From assembly GCA_963920575.1 (NCBI GenBank), contig OY986969.1, positions 10,847,096 to 10,911,095 on the forward strand: 64,000 bases of DNA. The letters run 5' to 3'. The first letter of the stretch is position 1; each line of letters begins with the position of its first letter. This DNA comes from Narthecium ossifragum. Taxonomy: Eukaryota; Streptophyta; Magnoliopsida; Dioscoreales; Nartheciaceae. Below, piece by piece: positions 48,510 through 58,988 of this stretch. A model generated the notes under the pieces. It was not told the DNA's origin. It searched no databases and worked only from the letters and a program-made list of their open reading frames with translations. Position numbers and translations under genes: made by a program.

Positions 48510-49052
48510 ATGCTCGTCCGCACCAGAGACCTCAAGCGCCCGGGACTTCCACGCCCGGCGGCGTCATCTCCTCCGCGCCCGGCGTTCGTCCCGGACCCTT
48601 CTCGCGGCCGAGACTCCCACGTCTTGGTGGGGGAACTCCGCAAGCCCCTCTCCCACGCCGCCGCCGTCTCCAAGATCCTCGAGGTCTCCCGCCGCTGGCG
48701 CTGGGGCCCCGACCTCGACGCCAACCTCGACCGCCTCCACCACCTCCCCCTCTCCTCCTCCCAAATCTCCGCCGCCATCTCCCTCCTCCCCCCTGAGGAC
48801 TCCGACTCCTCCCTTGCCCTGTTCCACTGGGCCCGGCGCCACGACCCCACCTACTCCCTCCTCCTCGACCGCCTCGCCTCCGCCACCCCCGTCGCCGTCC
48901 AAGCCCACAACCACGACCCTACTCCACTTCCTTCCCGACGTTCCCTACTCCAGCCGTACCCTCCAGACGTCGGATCCCCGCCGACCTCCTTCCCCAAGCA
49001 TCTCCGGTGCCGCCCTCCTCGATTCCACCGCCTATCATGCCGGAACGAATGA
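48510..49052 (+). pseudogene. Captured PPR-protein N-terminal fragment
   Basis: The frame from ATG 48510 reads PAAAVSKILEVS-type sequence (SHAAAVSKILEVSRRWRWGP), then LDANLDRLHHLPLSSSQISA and SLALFHWARRHDPTYSLLLD. WGP followed by L...L..LPLS..QI and ALAFFRWAxR is the usual N-terminal lead-in of plant PPR proteins before the first helix-turn-helix repeats. Homology-like sequence ends near 48910, after which the frame becomes low-complexity. No complete 35-residue PPR can be assigned. Very high third-position GC suggests a monocot-type donor gene. A chimeric transcript is possible but unproven. Confidence 0.6.
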
Positions 49053-49242
49053 TCCGGTCCGGTGAATCGAGTCCTTAGGTCCAGGCGAACCCTCCTCTAG
49101 CGATCCTGACCTCTGGCGACCCTCCCTCGCCGCCGATCCAAGTCCGGCGAGTCTCAGCCCTTCGATCTGCTTCCCCTCTTACAGCTCCTTTCTAATCCAA
49201 TTAGAAAATCTGAGCCGTCTAGATAAGATCAGGCTCGATCGG

Positions 49243-49318
49243 GGACGACGATGTCGAGGACGGCGAGATCGGCGACGGCGATGTCGGCGACGGCGAGATC
49301 GGCGACGGCGATGTCGGG
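49243..49318 (+). repeat. 30-bp GC-rich tandem repeat
   Basis: About 2.5 units of GGCGACGGCGAGATC followed by GGCGACGGCGATGTC. Probably slippage within the captured GC-rich DNA. Confidence 0.85.
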
Positions 49319-49413
49319 GCTGGGCATCGACGGCGAGCTGCTCGGAAGAGAGAAAGGGAGAAGAGAGAGGGAGAAGAGGGAGAAGAGAGAGAGAGAGAGA
49401 GACAGGAGGGAGA

Positions 49414-49649
49414 AGGGATGACAAGGCAATTTTATTAGTAAAAAATATTAAAAAATGGCCACGTGGATAAATAAGGCCCACGTGTGCTAGTTTGCCGTTA
49501 GCTCGTTGACGGCGTTCGACGAAAGCTGACGTGGAGGACTACATAAGTGAGCTAATGAAAGTTGAGGGTATGTATTGCAACTTTTTGAAATATAAGGACC
49601 ACATAAAAATATCGGTCAAACTACAGGATACTAATTGAAAATTTAGCCT
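49414..49649 (-). repeat. Right TIR of the Pack-MULE
   Basis: See the left TIR. Confidence 0.9.
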
Positions 49650-50600
49650 AAAAAAAATACAACAAAATATAAAAATATATCGAATAATCCATGCACAGCA
49701 TCTAAAAGTTTCAGCAACCATACTATCTATCCTGATTGAAGATCGAAACCGTCCGATCGAGAATTGAAGCACCGTAGCCTCTGGATCGTGTTGGCAGCCA
49801 ACGGACTGCTGAGAGCTTGCCGGCGACCGATCGACGGTGAAACGTCATCGCCGGAGGACGGGACTGGTGAGGATAGATTCGTGAAAGATCATGGAACACA
49901 CCAGTATCATCTGATCGAGGAAACAAGGTCGCAGTCGGTGGGTAAGAGCTCGGAGGAAGTGACGACTGGAATTGAATTCCGACGATCGGAGCTCAAATCA
50001 AGGACGGTACCGATTGAGAAAGGATCGTGGAAGGCCAAGGAAGTGTTATATGGAATTTGATTGAAGAATGAGGCTTCTAGGCGGCTGATAGGAGGTGGTC
50101 GGAGAGGTGGATACCGCCGGGGTCGGACACAGTGATCCAGCCAGCAAACAATGGTTTTGACGGTGAAAGAAGCTTCGTGGTGGCCGGAGGAAGCTCTTGG
50201 AGGTATTTTAGGGCGGTGAATGGCCGTGGGTGATGGTGAAGACGATGGCCGAGGGCCTCGCCGGCGTCGGAAGAGAGGGTGTCGAGGGAAGAGGACGACG
50301 GGGATGAAACGGTGGAAGGTTGGCGGAGGTCTCGGTAGGATCTTCGGGGGTTGGGGATGGCCGGAGATGCTGCGATGGGCGGCGGTGGTTATCGGCTCGG
50401 GGACGAGCCGACGAGCCGGGACGACGAGCCGCGGGAGAAAGAGAGAACGGGAGGAGAGAGGAAAATCAAGGAAAATAAAGGAAATTCGGGAAAAAGCCGG
50501 AAAAATGGAAGAAAATCATGGAAAATCCTAAAAATTTAGGAAAATACGAAAAAATTATAAAACTTGGGTTGCCTCCCAAGAAGTGCGCAATTTTTGAGTC
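49650..50600 (-). other. GC-rich part of the gypsy 3' spacer
   Basis: Homologous, in inverse orientation, to 7130-8010 of the plus-strand relative: the order of CGGCTCGTCGG, GAGCCG and GAAACCT landmarks is the same. Open frames on the strand opposite to the element (50220-50531 here, 7133-7357 there) share a basic tail (REREERGKSRK / EREERGKTRK), but I see no domain. Confidence 0.5.
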
Positions 50601-50628
50601 ATTCGCTAGACTTCCCGAAAAGGTGCAA

Positions 50629-50800
50629 TTATAGCATGGCTCCGTCAATCCGACGGCATCGATCACCCCACTTAGAATAATTTCCTCCATATAATGCTTG
50701 AAACCAACCCCACGCCCACAGTAAATCAAGTAGTTGATGATGTAAGCTAAGAAAGCCTTTCCTCCCAACAAGAGAACTAGAGACCCCGCCCGCTATAAAA
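50629..50800 (-). pseudogene. Last residues of integrase
   Basis: The minus frame gives FKHYMEEIILSGVIDAVGLT and EPCYN, matching [20 protein letters not shown] and DPCYN at the end of the other element's integrase. The rest of RT, RNase H and integrase is gone between here and the acidic ORF. Confidence 0.75.
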
Positions 50801-50819
50801 TGCAACCTATCGTCATGTT

Positions 50820-51540
50820 TCATCTTGCAACCCGGTCTACAGTATTTGTCCCCCATGTGAAACTATCATTCGAGTGAACCGGAAGTGGAAGGTCAAATAT
50901 AGATAAAAGAAGCGGTGAAGTCAGTGATGATGGTGCAAATATAGAGAAAAGAGGAGGTGGCTCAACCTTAGGATACACTGCCGCATCTGTGCAAAGGTGA
51001 GTGTCGGCATAATAAGCACACAATTGGCCCGTATCTATCACAGGCACGGGAGTAAAAAATAGCGGTGAAAGGGGTGCAACCATCCCAAAAATAGTTTTTA
51101 TTTTCGCAATATGCCGATCGAGTGATTGGTCGGGCAAGATGTGTGTTTTGATATCATATTTCGATTGTGCGGTGTTCAAATCAACATCATCATCAGAATC
51201 AGAAGCATAGGCATTCAAGATATCAGATAGCCTTTCATTCTCCACTTCAACATCATCATCCTCCGAATCCTCAAACTCATACTCATTCAGAATCACAGCC
51301 AATCTAGCATTATGCAATTCAACATCATAATCATCATTGTCAGAATCATATTCCTTCAAAATCTCAGATACTCTATCATTGTGCAGTGTAGCATCACCAT
51401 CATCATCATCATCAGAGTCATAATCCCTCAAAATCTCAGATAATTTATCAATCATTATAACATGAGATTTATCATCACAGCAGTCAGTCAAACTATCAAC
51501 ACGAAAGCATTTATTCTCACGCTCAGGTAAACATGTAGTC
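50820..51540 (-). CDS. Acidic repeat ORF downstream of protease
   Basis: A continuous minus-strand frame from the end of protease contains four repeats of about 33 residues of the form (L)SEIL(R/K)(D/E)YDSDDDD with intervening V(E/D)LHNARL. A less acidic tail follows, with TIFGMVAPLSPLFFTPVPV and PPLFSIFAPSS. It lies where Athila-like elements have the protease-RT linker. RT should follow but is deleted, so this may be the linker region drifted into a stand-alone acidic domain. I do not recognise it as any known family. The frame is intact over 220 residues in an otherwise decayed element. Confidence 0.45.
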
Positions 51541-51960
51541 TAAAAGATGTTCAGTTTAACATGCATATTACCAAAAGAGACATCCATGACACCAGTTCGA
51601 CATTGAATATTGACATTTGCATTGGCAAAAAAGGGCGTCCTAAGATGATAGGCACAGTCTTTCTGCAGTGAATAGTGGGTTCCATATCCAAGACGACAAA
51701 GTCGACAGGGAAAAAGAAGTTGTCCACGTTAACCAATACGTCCTCTACGATACCTCTAGGGGTCTTAATAGACCTATCAGCTAATTGCAAAACAACCGTG
51801 GTCGGTTTCAGTTCCTCCATCCCAAATTCCTTATAAAGGTAATAGGGCAAAATGTTAACACTGGCTCCTAGGTCAAGAAGGGCACCATCAATCTGGTAGT
51901 CTCCAATGCAACATGGTATGGTAGGGGTACCAGGGTCCTTTAGTTTCGGTGGCGTGTCAT
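51541..51960 (-). pseudogene. Athila-type retropepsin (protease)
   Basis: The minus frame reads LLDLGASVNILPYYLYKEFG (active-site DxGA, with Leu before Gly as in DLGASVN), then LQLADRSIKTPRGIVEDVLV, FFFPVDFVVLDME and IILGRPFL. These are the standard Athila/Calypso protease landmarks. A frame break after GRPFL (about 51622) separates it from the MDVSFGNMHVKLNIF continuation. Confidence 0.8.
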
Positions 51961-53995
51961 TCTCAAAATCGAACTGACTTGTTTAGGTAAAAGGATTTTC
52001 TTGTCTCTGTTGGGTTTTGTCTGGCGTTTATGAGTGCACAGATCCTTAAGAAATTTGGCATATGAAGGGATTTGACGAATGGCCTGAAGAAATGGTATGT
52101 TGATGTTGACCTGTTTGAAGATTTCAAGGGCGTCCTCTACAGCTCTTCGAGCTTTGATAGTTGGATAGGGATCCTTAAGGGCCGCAGGAAAAGGCACTTT
52201 TGGTGTGTATGTGCGTGGGTCAGGTTCATTTTCATCAACTGGATTTGGATCCACTTGATTAGGAGTACCATCAGGTTGCTGTGGGGGAAGAGACCGATCG
52301 GTCCGACCAGTATCCGATCGATCGGAATAGTTTCGATCGGTCGGATCTGAGAGCGATCCGTCACTCTGGGCAGTGTCAGGAAGTGTATCCACTTGCTTAC
52401 CGTTCCTTAAGATTACTACAGCTTTTGCACTTTCAAAATTCTGATTATCAATGTGGTGTAGGGCTCTAGGATTGGTCATAGGTTGACTCGGTAAGTGACC
52501 CTCTTCTCTCTTTGACATAGTGTTAGCTAGTTGTCCTAATTGTGTCTCTATTTTTTATATGGCTTGTGAATGTGAGGCTACAGTTCTTCCAATTTTTGTC
52601 CATGTTAGCGTTGATGTCGGCATTCATGTTGGCAAGTGTACTCATGATTATGTCCAAAGCTGAGTTAGAGGATGATTGTGGAGGAGGTTGGGGTGCAGTT
52701 TGTTGATATGGTGCAGAGTACCCTGGGTTGGGAATTGTGGAAGGCCTCGATGGGTACCGATTAGTGTGAGCATTAGAAGAACTACTCTGTCCTTGGAAAG
52801 TACTAGATTGTTGGGGTGGTTTCCAACTAAAGTTAGGATGGTTCCGCCAACCTGGATTATACGTATTTGAATACGGATTATTTTCAGGTTTAGTGAAACC
52901 ACACGCCGCATTTGCTTGCTCCTGAACAAATTCAGGAAACGATGGAGCCAGGGGACAGTCGGTAATGTGATGTTCGAGACTAGAGCACAGTGTACATGTT
53001 TGAGGTTGATCTTGATATGGTGGAGGGGCATGTGATTGACTCACTTCCAATTTATCAAACCTTTTGTGAAGGAGGGCTATTTGGGCAGTAATGGCTTCTA
53101 ATCCAGAAAGTTCAAAGGTTCCTTTAGTTGTAGGCCGACTTCTAGGGGTTGTGTATTGTTGTTCGGAATCAATGGAAATTTGTTCATAAAGGTTCCAAAG
53201 CTCATCATCATCTTTATCTAAAGGAATACCCCCACAACAAGCTTCAATACTAGTTTTACATCTTTCATTAAGGCCTCTATAAAACTTATGAGTTAATTCC
53301 CACTTATCAATATCATGATGAGGACATTTTCTCAAAAGGTCTTTAAATCTTTCCCAGGCATCATGAAAAGACTCATCGTCATATTGAACAAAGGTAAGGA
53401 TTTCAGTCCGAAATTTCTCAGTTTTAATTATGGGGAAGAATTTCCTTAAAAATGCCTTCTTGAAGTTGATCCCAAGTTGTGATTGAGCGTGGAGGTAAAC
53501 ATTGAAGTCAGTGCTTAGCTTTATCTTTCAAAGAGAAGGAGAAAAGTTTCAACTTAAAGGCGTCATCATTAAAGTTTTTCATTTTCAGTGTAGCAATGGT
53601 ATCGATAAAATTGTGAATGTGCTCATATGGGTCCTCATTACTTAAACCATGAAAGTGTGGTAACATTTGAATCGTTTGAGGTCTAATCTCATAGTGTGAG
53701 GCTGTGATTGCAGGAGGATCAATGAAGGGAGTGTAAGTGTAGGCCGTGGGCAAGAAGTGATTTCTCAAAGGAACACGTTGTACCCCCCATTGTTATTATT
53801 ATTACCCTTCCTTCCCATATTAGCATTAGGGTTGATGACATGTCCCTCATTTTCAGCCATGGTGACAAAAGTCTCGGGAATAGATTGCAAGTTACTCAAA
53901 GATTGTTGACCTAAGGCTCTAGCTTTTCGGAGTGTGGTCTCTAGTTCTAGATCCAAAGGTTCCAACGGGGTATTTAAGGATCGTCTACCTTGCAT
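51940..53995 (-). pseudogene. Athila-type gag
   Basis: It begins MQGRRSLNTPLEPLDLELET (53995). After a frameshift near 53770 come LPHFHGLSNEDPYEHIHNFI, FKLKLFSFSLKDKAKH, WERFKDLLRKCPHHD and LTHKFYRGL, the Retrotrans_gag core. A zinc knuckle CTLCSSLEHHITDCP follows (about 53000-52955), then a Pro/Gln-rich spacer, MSKREEGHLPSQPMTNPRAL and VVILRNGKQVDT. A DRS/DRNYSDRSDTGRTDRS stretch is encoded by GATCGGTC-type repeats (52295-52350). A stop at 53508 and frame changes at 53770 and 52520 break it. Confidence 0.85.
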
Positions 53996-54418
53996 GCAAG
54001 ATCACACACAAACAGAGAAAAAGAAAATAGAAGATTCGGAGGAGAGAACAAAACACAGAAAACAACAATTGAAACGACAAAAATTTGAAGTAAAAAGACT
54101 TAGCTGACTGCGCAATTCCGATCGGTCGGTTTCCAGTCCGATCGGTCACTCCAGGCCGCAAGCTCCTTCACTCGAAATCCACTTCAAAGCAGATGGCGTA
54201 GTCCGATCGATCGGATTCAAGTCCTACCGATCGCTCTAGGTGTCTGCCAGTTGTGTTTTTCTTCAAGAAAAATTCGTTCCAATGCTGCAAAAATTCCAGA
54301 AAATTGTCAGAAAATTCCTAAAAAGTGTAAAATAAAGAAAGGGAAAAATAAGATAGATAAAAACCTAACTAAGCAAAAAAAATGAATTAAGAGAAAATCA
54401 ATTAGTTAACCATCGAAA

Positions 54419-54436
54419 TCCCCGGCAACGGCGCCA
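54419..54436 (-). other. Primer-binding site, tRNA-Asp type
   Basis: The minus strand is TGGCGCCGTTGCCGGGGA, complementary to the 3' end of plant tRNA-Asp and usual for Athila-like gypsy elements. It lies 5 bases inside the 5' LTR end. Confidence 0.85.
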
Positions 54437-54441
54437 AAAAT

Positions 54442-55986
54442 TGATCGATCGCAAACGTCATCGTTAAAACGTTGCTAACCTCAATCAAATCTTAAATTTA
54501 TATCCTTGTTCAATCACTAATACTACTAAGTAGACTAGTGGTGAAATCCGGAGTCGAACCACAGGGAATCACTAGGAAAACCAAAATCGATTCTCAAAAC
54601 TCTTGATCTAAACCAAACACTTCAATGATAGATTGATCTAACTGAAACTATCTAAGAAAGCAAAAGAAAATATTAATTTTTTAATCAAATGGAAAAAGAT
54701 GTCTTACGAAATACACAATCCACCCTAGTTTCACCCTTAATCTTCCATAGTTATCATCTTGATCACTTCTCTAAGCATTATGGATCGTATAGCTACAAGC
54801 TCACACGAATCCCTAAAAGAAGGTTTTATGTTCCCTACAGCATAACCTATCTTTATTTGGCATAAATCATCTTCGGTCCTACCATTATCTTAAGTTATTC
54901 TACTCCTAATGACCTTAGCATGACTTATCTTCACGTAGCATAAATTATTTCAAAGGTAAATCACAAACCACATGCAAACTATCTCATGAATCTCTACACT
55001 CAAGTACAACCATCATGTAGGACTAATAATACATCAATGAAACTCTGTTCCTTCAACTCTATAATCATTAAAATCATATCCATGAGATTATACTTAGAGA
55101 AGTTCACAAAAATCTAACTAAGAAAGATCAAAAGTCACACTAGGGTTTCATGGTATTCCTAAGAACAAAAAAACTAGCCACTCATCTCTTGGAAATCAGC
55201 CATAGGTGTAGAGGATGAAGCCATTGATCCCCGCGGAAAGATCACCGTCTTCAAAACCCTAACCTTCTCCTCCAAAAGTGCTCCAAAATATCCTTATTTT
55301 CGGCTGGAATAACCCTCTTATGTATTAGAAACCCTCAACCCCGGAATTAGGAGTTATATTTGGACTTAAACTCTAATTTCCCTAAATTCCGGGTTGATGA
55401 CGTCATCGGAGCGATCGATCGGACTCAAATCCGATCCATCGCTCAAGTCGGACTAGGTCTGCCACGTCATCAGTTTCCTTATTCTTCAATTTCTACTCGG
55501 AATTCCGATTTGTAGTCAATTCTGAAGCTAATCTGTATGGAATCTGAGAAAGTCTTCAACAGGAAAGTTCTAGATCTGGAAGTTATCTATCATCTCCAAA
55601 ATATTTTATAATATTCTAATTTATATAGAATATTCGGAGAATATTCTCTTCAGCATCGACGGAGCAGCTTTCCAGTTTGTAAATCATCATCTATTCTTCA
55701 AACTGTCATCATACCATCAGGAATCTCGCAATGTGTCCAACAGCAACATTGTAACTTCTACAATTTCCCAAAGTTTCAGAATATTTGGAGTTTCAGAGAA
55801 TATCTGGCGAATATTTTCCCAATGGTCGACGAAGCTATATTTTTCTTCATTTTAGCCGAATTTCTTGTATTTCTTCTCAAATCCTACTTAAACCTGAAAT
55901 CAAGCAATATGATATCAAATACACCTACTCTAGGCCTAACAAATATAGTTTAAGGGGTTTAATTAGAAATAATTTGTGACTTATCA
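54442..55986 (-). repeat. 5' LTR (right on the map)
   Basis: It starts TGATCGATCGCAAACGTC on the plus strand and ends CTTATCA at 55986. Compared with the 3' LTR there are scattered substitutions and a deletion of about 13 bases near 55755. This LTR drives transcription leftward through gag. Confidence 0.9.
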
Positions 55987-56767
55987 CTTGTGTCGTAAGT
56001 TATCTATCACAGAAGTTGAAGGTGAGAGTGATGCTAATCATGGCATTGCTCCAGAAGCAATGTCAGGCTTTGAAGACGAAGGTCTTAATGAGGTTAGAGT
56101 TAACAGTCCTCGCAAAGTACGATGCAAGCGACGGCCTCTAGGAAAAAGAAAAGAGACGATGTTGGACAAGGCTATTCGTAGCCTTAAACGCAAGGGGAAG
56201 AAGCAAAATGTAAGTATGATACTCAACAAGTTTATACATAAAGTTCAATTATATTATAGCTAACCTTGACTTGATTCGAGTACCCTAATCTATAATGCAA
56301 GTAGAAAAAAATAGACAAACCAATCAGATGAATCAATCGGGAACTCCGACACCGGAGGCATTTGGCACACAAGAGAGCATAAACGTGGTCTGTTTCACAT
56401 TACCTATATTCTTAAAACTAACATAAACTAGCAATTGAGATGCAACATACCAACAATAAGAATTCAGATTATGTTTTAAAGATTTGCATCGTTTGTTTAT
56501 TCATTGTTGTCACTAAATCATATTAGAAACTTGCAGAGAATGGGACCACAAGTACACGAATTGTCCCATGTTCAAGCAGTAACTCCACAATATTTCACAT
56601 CACAAGATTCCCCGTCTTTTATGGGTTCATTTGGTCGAATGAATTATGGTCCCTCCATGACCCATGGTAAACTTCTACATAATTGTGGCTTACTTTTGTG
56701 AAACTTGGAAATGTGATTGTGGCTTAATATATGATTGTAAAACTTTGGTGAAACTTGGAAATATGCA

Positions 56768-56850
56768 GGAACAGAAGATTGACATAATACTTACTGACTA
56801 CTGTATGCCAGAAATGACACGATATGACCTTCTCAAAGAAGTCAAGGTTT
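56768..56850 (+). pseudogene. Captured type-A response-regulator receiver exon
   Basis: After an acceptor-like TATGCAG, the exon reads KIDIILTDYCMPEMTRYDLL and KEVK, then a donor-like GTTTGA. It matches the core of plant type-A ARR receivers ([20 protein letters not shown]), including the phospho-acceptor Asp in TDYCMP. The usual GMTG is EMTR here. The exon boundaries coincide with a natural ARR exon, so genomic DNA was captured and not cDNA. It lies inside the FAR1 MULE, in the transposase orientation. The flanking receiver exons (the N-terminal DD pair and C-terminal Lys) are not present. Confidence 0.65.
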
Positions 56851-56993
56851 GAAGCTTTAATTGCAATGCTCCTCTTATCTTATCTTTTACTTCATAAAAT
56901 ATGGAAAGTTATCTGTTATTTTTTTATCTCAATATTGTTCTGTTTACTTGGAACTTTAGGACTGCTTTTGGCTAAAATCTCTTAGCTCATGAT

Positions 56994-57084
56994 CAGATAG
57001 CACTGTTGAAAAAATCATTTGAAGCTACGCAGAATGAACTTAACGACTGCAAGGCTAAGATTACTTCACTAAAGATGCAATGAA
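56994..57084 (+). pseudogene. Possible captured coiled-coil exon
   Basis: The frame IALLKKSFEATQNELNDCKA followed by KITSLKMQ and a stop has a heptad pattern, unlike its AT-rich surroundings. The parent gene is not recognised. Confidence 0.3.
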
Positions 57085-57699
57085 CTCATTGATTAGTTGA
57101 TTAGTTGGTAATGTGTAAACATTTTTGGAGGCAGTGACTAATAGATTAGTTGGTATGTTAGTTGGTTATGTAATTTAACATAGCCAAATTTGAGAGCCAT
57201 GCTTTGTGTTGTGTAACTCATTTTTATGGATCTGGTGTGAGATAGTCAGTCTGAAACTACTTGGTACATGTTTCATGATGTTTCTCTCATCAATGTTTAT
57301 AAGAATTGCAATTACATACACAGTACTGATCTTTGAAAGAGGGGTCGTATTCAGTGACATATTGCTACATTCATCTTCACTAGCAAACATCTACTGATGC
57401 TATAAGCAGTGAGAAAGCTCTATGGTTACTTTGCTTATAGACATGTTCAAGTCAAAAAATTAGACATCATAATCACTGAAACAAGCCCCACCAATTTCCG
57501 AGTCACAATCAGATGAGCACTTTGCTTATAGGCATGTTCAATCAACTTGACAGAACTCTGTGGGACAACTTCAAGAACTTTCTCAATGAATTTTATAGAA
57601 AGAACAGATGCTTCAATCAACTTGTTCATACATTAACATGATCAAACTGTTGAAACCACACAGGAGAGGTCTAAATTTGGTAACTTCAACATACAACTA
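57085..57699. other. MULE interior without recognised gene
   Basis: AT-rich, with the near-duplicate phrase TTTGCTTATAG(A/G)CATGTTCA at 57430-57448 and 57522-57540 in a context that suggests a local duplication. No coding signal. Confidence 0.4.
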
Positions 57700-57702
57700 C
57701 TA

Positions 57703-58010
57703 CTGTTTTAACTTCTGATCATTTCTACCTCTCTTTCTCAACTCTCTCTTCTCCGTTGAGTATTGCTTTTTCAGTAACAAACTACGCATTGCTGCCTTCA
57801 CTGCTGCTGCTGATGCTGCAAATGCTGCTTCTTCTTTTGCTACATCCAGGCTTCCCTGTAATTTCAAGAACAAATTCTCTCCTCCTGGAATCTCACTGAC
57901 GTCCAATACGGCCAGATCTTCACCCGATGGATGCGTGCAATCTTCGTAGAAACCATATATAACTCTCACACGAGCCAAGGACTGGGTATTGCCCAAAGAA
58001 CCACCTACAG
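57703..58010 (-). pseudogene. Unidentified exon-like fragment in the FAR1 MULE
   Basis: The minus frame after an acceptor-like TTCTGTAG (about 58006) reads SLARVRVIYGFYEDCTHPSG, EDLAVLDVSEIPGGENLFLK and an Ala-rich helix (VAKEEAAFAASAAAVKAAMR), then a basic C-terminus ending KRGRNDQKLKQ. It is free of stops over 100 residues and protein-like in composition. It is opposite in orientation to the transposase, as expected for captured sequence. I do not recognise the parent gene. Confidence 0.4.
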
Positions 58011-58639
58011 AAAAGAACGGTAATTATATCATACCATTAGCTCTTCTTTTCTCATACATTTTAGATCAATATAAGATGAACAAAAATGAGATGATAGCTT
58101 GACATGGTAGTTCCTTTTGTTTTCAAGGCAACGAACAAGGTGAAGATTACTCACTAGGAATCAACTGACTGATTGCATCAGAAGCATTGTCAGGTCATTA
58201 AGAACAGAGATTTTTCAAATAAAGATAAAAATGCATGAACATCAAGAAAGCCCTGAATGGCACATGAAGAAACAAAAATCATCTCATAAATCTTACGAAG
58301 GACATTGACTACAAAATCACACGAATTGCACTTGCGATCAAATTGCAGCCTAGAGAATTGGAAACTAGATTTTTCAACATGAATCCATTAGCAAAGTACA
58401 ATAAAATGGTCAAAAAATCTCCACATAGGCAACACCATATCGGCAACAAGAAACAACCAGATCGGCAACACCGCTGATGTTGGCCATCCAACATTCTTCA
58501 TTTAAGCATGAAAAATCTCCAATTAAACGAAATACGAAAAAAATAAAATGGATCTTGCGTATCTTATCTAGCGATAAGATCCCTGGCTCCTTCTCGGATG
58601 AGAGAAAGATCCCTTGCTTCCCCTCCGTCGATGAGAGGC
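58011..58639. other. MULE interior without recognised gene
   Basis: Nothing coding seen. It may contain introns of the fragment at 57703-58010. Confidence 0.35.
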
Positions 58640-58988
58640 GCCGGAGCTGGGTTGTCCGGCGTTCGAACCCGATGCCGCCGCCACTGGATTTGGGAGGTTG
58701 TGGATGCCCTAGATCGGGATCAGGATAGGAGGAAAAGTAGGAGGAGAGGAGGTGCCGTGGGAGGTCAGGATAGGAGGAGAGGAGAGGAGGCGCCGTTGTA
58801 GCATGGATACCCTAGATCGGGGAGGAGAGGAGGCACTGCGGGAGGTCGGGATAGGAGGAGAGGAGTGTTTGGAGCTCGAGTTGGGTTGATGAGAGGGTTA
58901 ATGAGTTGATACGTGGCAGCATCCACAGCTGCCACGTCATGTTGTCACCCAGCCAACGCCAACTCATGTTGGCTGGGAATCATGACTC
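58640..58988 (-). repeat. Right TIR of the FAR1 MULE
   Basis: Inverse of 42569-42910. The strongest match is 58915-58985, and GGAGGAGAGGAGGCGCC-type units continue inward to about 58640. ORFs at 58477-58801 are repeat-derived. Confidence 0.8.

Larger units (their letters stand above)
48202..49649 (+). mobile_element. Pack-MULE-like element carrying a PPR-like gene fragment
   Basis: TIRs of 236 bp (48202-48437 and 49414-49649) start AGGCTAAATTTTCAATTAGT. Flanking 10-mers CATAAAAATA and AAAAAAAATA agree at 8 of 10 positions, a plausible decayed target duplication. The equivalent site in the plus-strand relative (about 8000-8035) is empty, which confirms that this is an insertion. The interior is GC-rich coding-type DNA unlike anything nearby, preceded by a (CT)n run. 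There is no transposase, so it was moved by another MULE. Confidence 0.85.
45229..55986 (-). mobile_element. Athila-like gypsy element nested in the FAR1 MULE, non-autonomous
   Basis: LTRs at 45229-46775 and 54442-55986 are about 95% alike by eye. On the minus strand the order is 5' LTR, tRNA-Asp-type primer-binding site, gag, protease, an acidic ORF, a scrap of integrase end, a long spacer with a nested Pack-MULE, polypurine tract and 3' LTR. RT, RNase H and nearly all of integrase are missing. The insertion splits the FAR1-like gene after DKRC. No clear target duplication was found: AAAGG on the left, CTTGT on the right. The left LTR lacks the first 8 bases seen in the right copy. Confidence 0.9.
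43323..56660 (+). pseudogene. FAR1/FRS-like MULE transposase, interrupted by the gypsy element
   Basis: Coding parts are 43323-45228 and 55987 to about 56660. In order: a FAR1 DNA-binding region (about 43430-43730; MMFDSAK, LVQYYRLYDSQMGFG, CKKDC, ADGRWIVLTI); the MULE transposase core (about 44020-44400; FGDVITFNTTYLTNKYDVPF, GVNHHGQSILLGCGLL, NAIITDQDCPIKKAVE, WCLWHILKKVPEKL); SFWAGMSTTQRSESMNAFSD-type motifs; and a SWIM finger (CCICRLFEHRGILRRHA, about 44972-45024) whose usual Cys in GILCRHA is Arg here. After the insertion come the C-terminal SGFEDEGLNEVRVNSP region and FGTQESINV and FTSQDSPSFMGSFGR exons. A one-base frameshift near 43440 and several Trp-to-stop changes (44044 and about 44478) make it nonfunctional. 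Confidence 0.85.
42569..58988 (+). mobile_element. FAR1-type Mutator-like element with nested insertions
   Basis: Long terminal inverted repeats (left from 42569, right ending 58988) are flanked by a perfect 9-bp target duplication TTGATGAAG (42560-42568 and 58989-58997). The element is 16.4 kb, or about 5.7 kb without the nested 10.8-kb gypsy element. It carries a FAR1/FRS-like transposase gene (43323 to about 56660) and, between that gene and the right TIR, exon-like pieces of other genes (56768-57996). This fits an autonomous-type MULE that also captured host sequence and then decayed. Confidence 0.85.

Noticed and set aside
45224..55991. A target-site duplication for the nested Athila-like element
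   Set aside because: AAAGG on the left and CTTGT on the right do not match; only a shared GTG near the junction was seen, which is not enough.
58477..58801. Short frames near the right TIR of the FAR1 MULE
   Set aside because: Arg/Gly-rich translations of the GGAGGAGAGGAGGCG repeats in the terminal inverted repeat.
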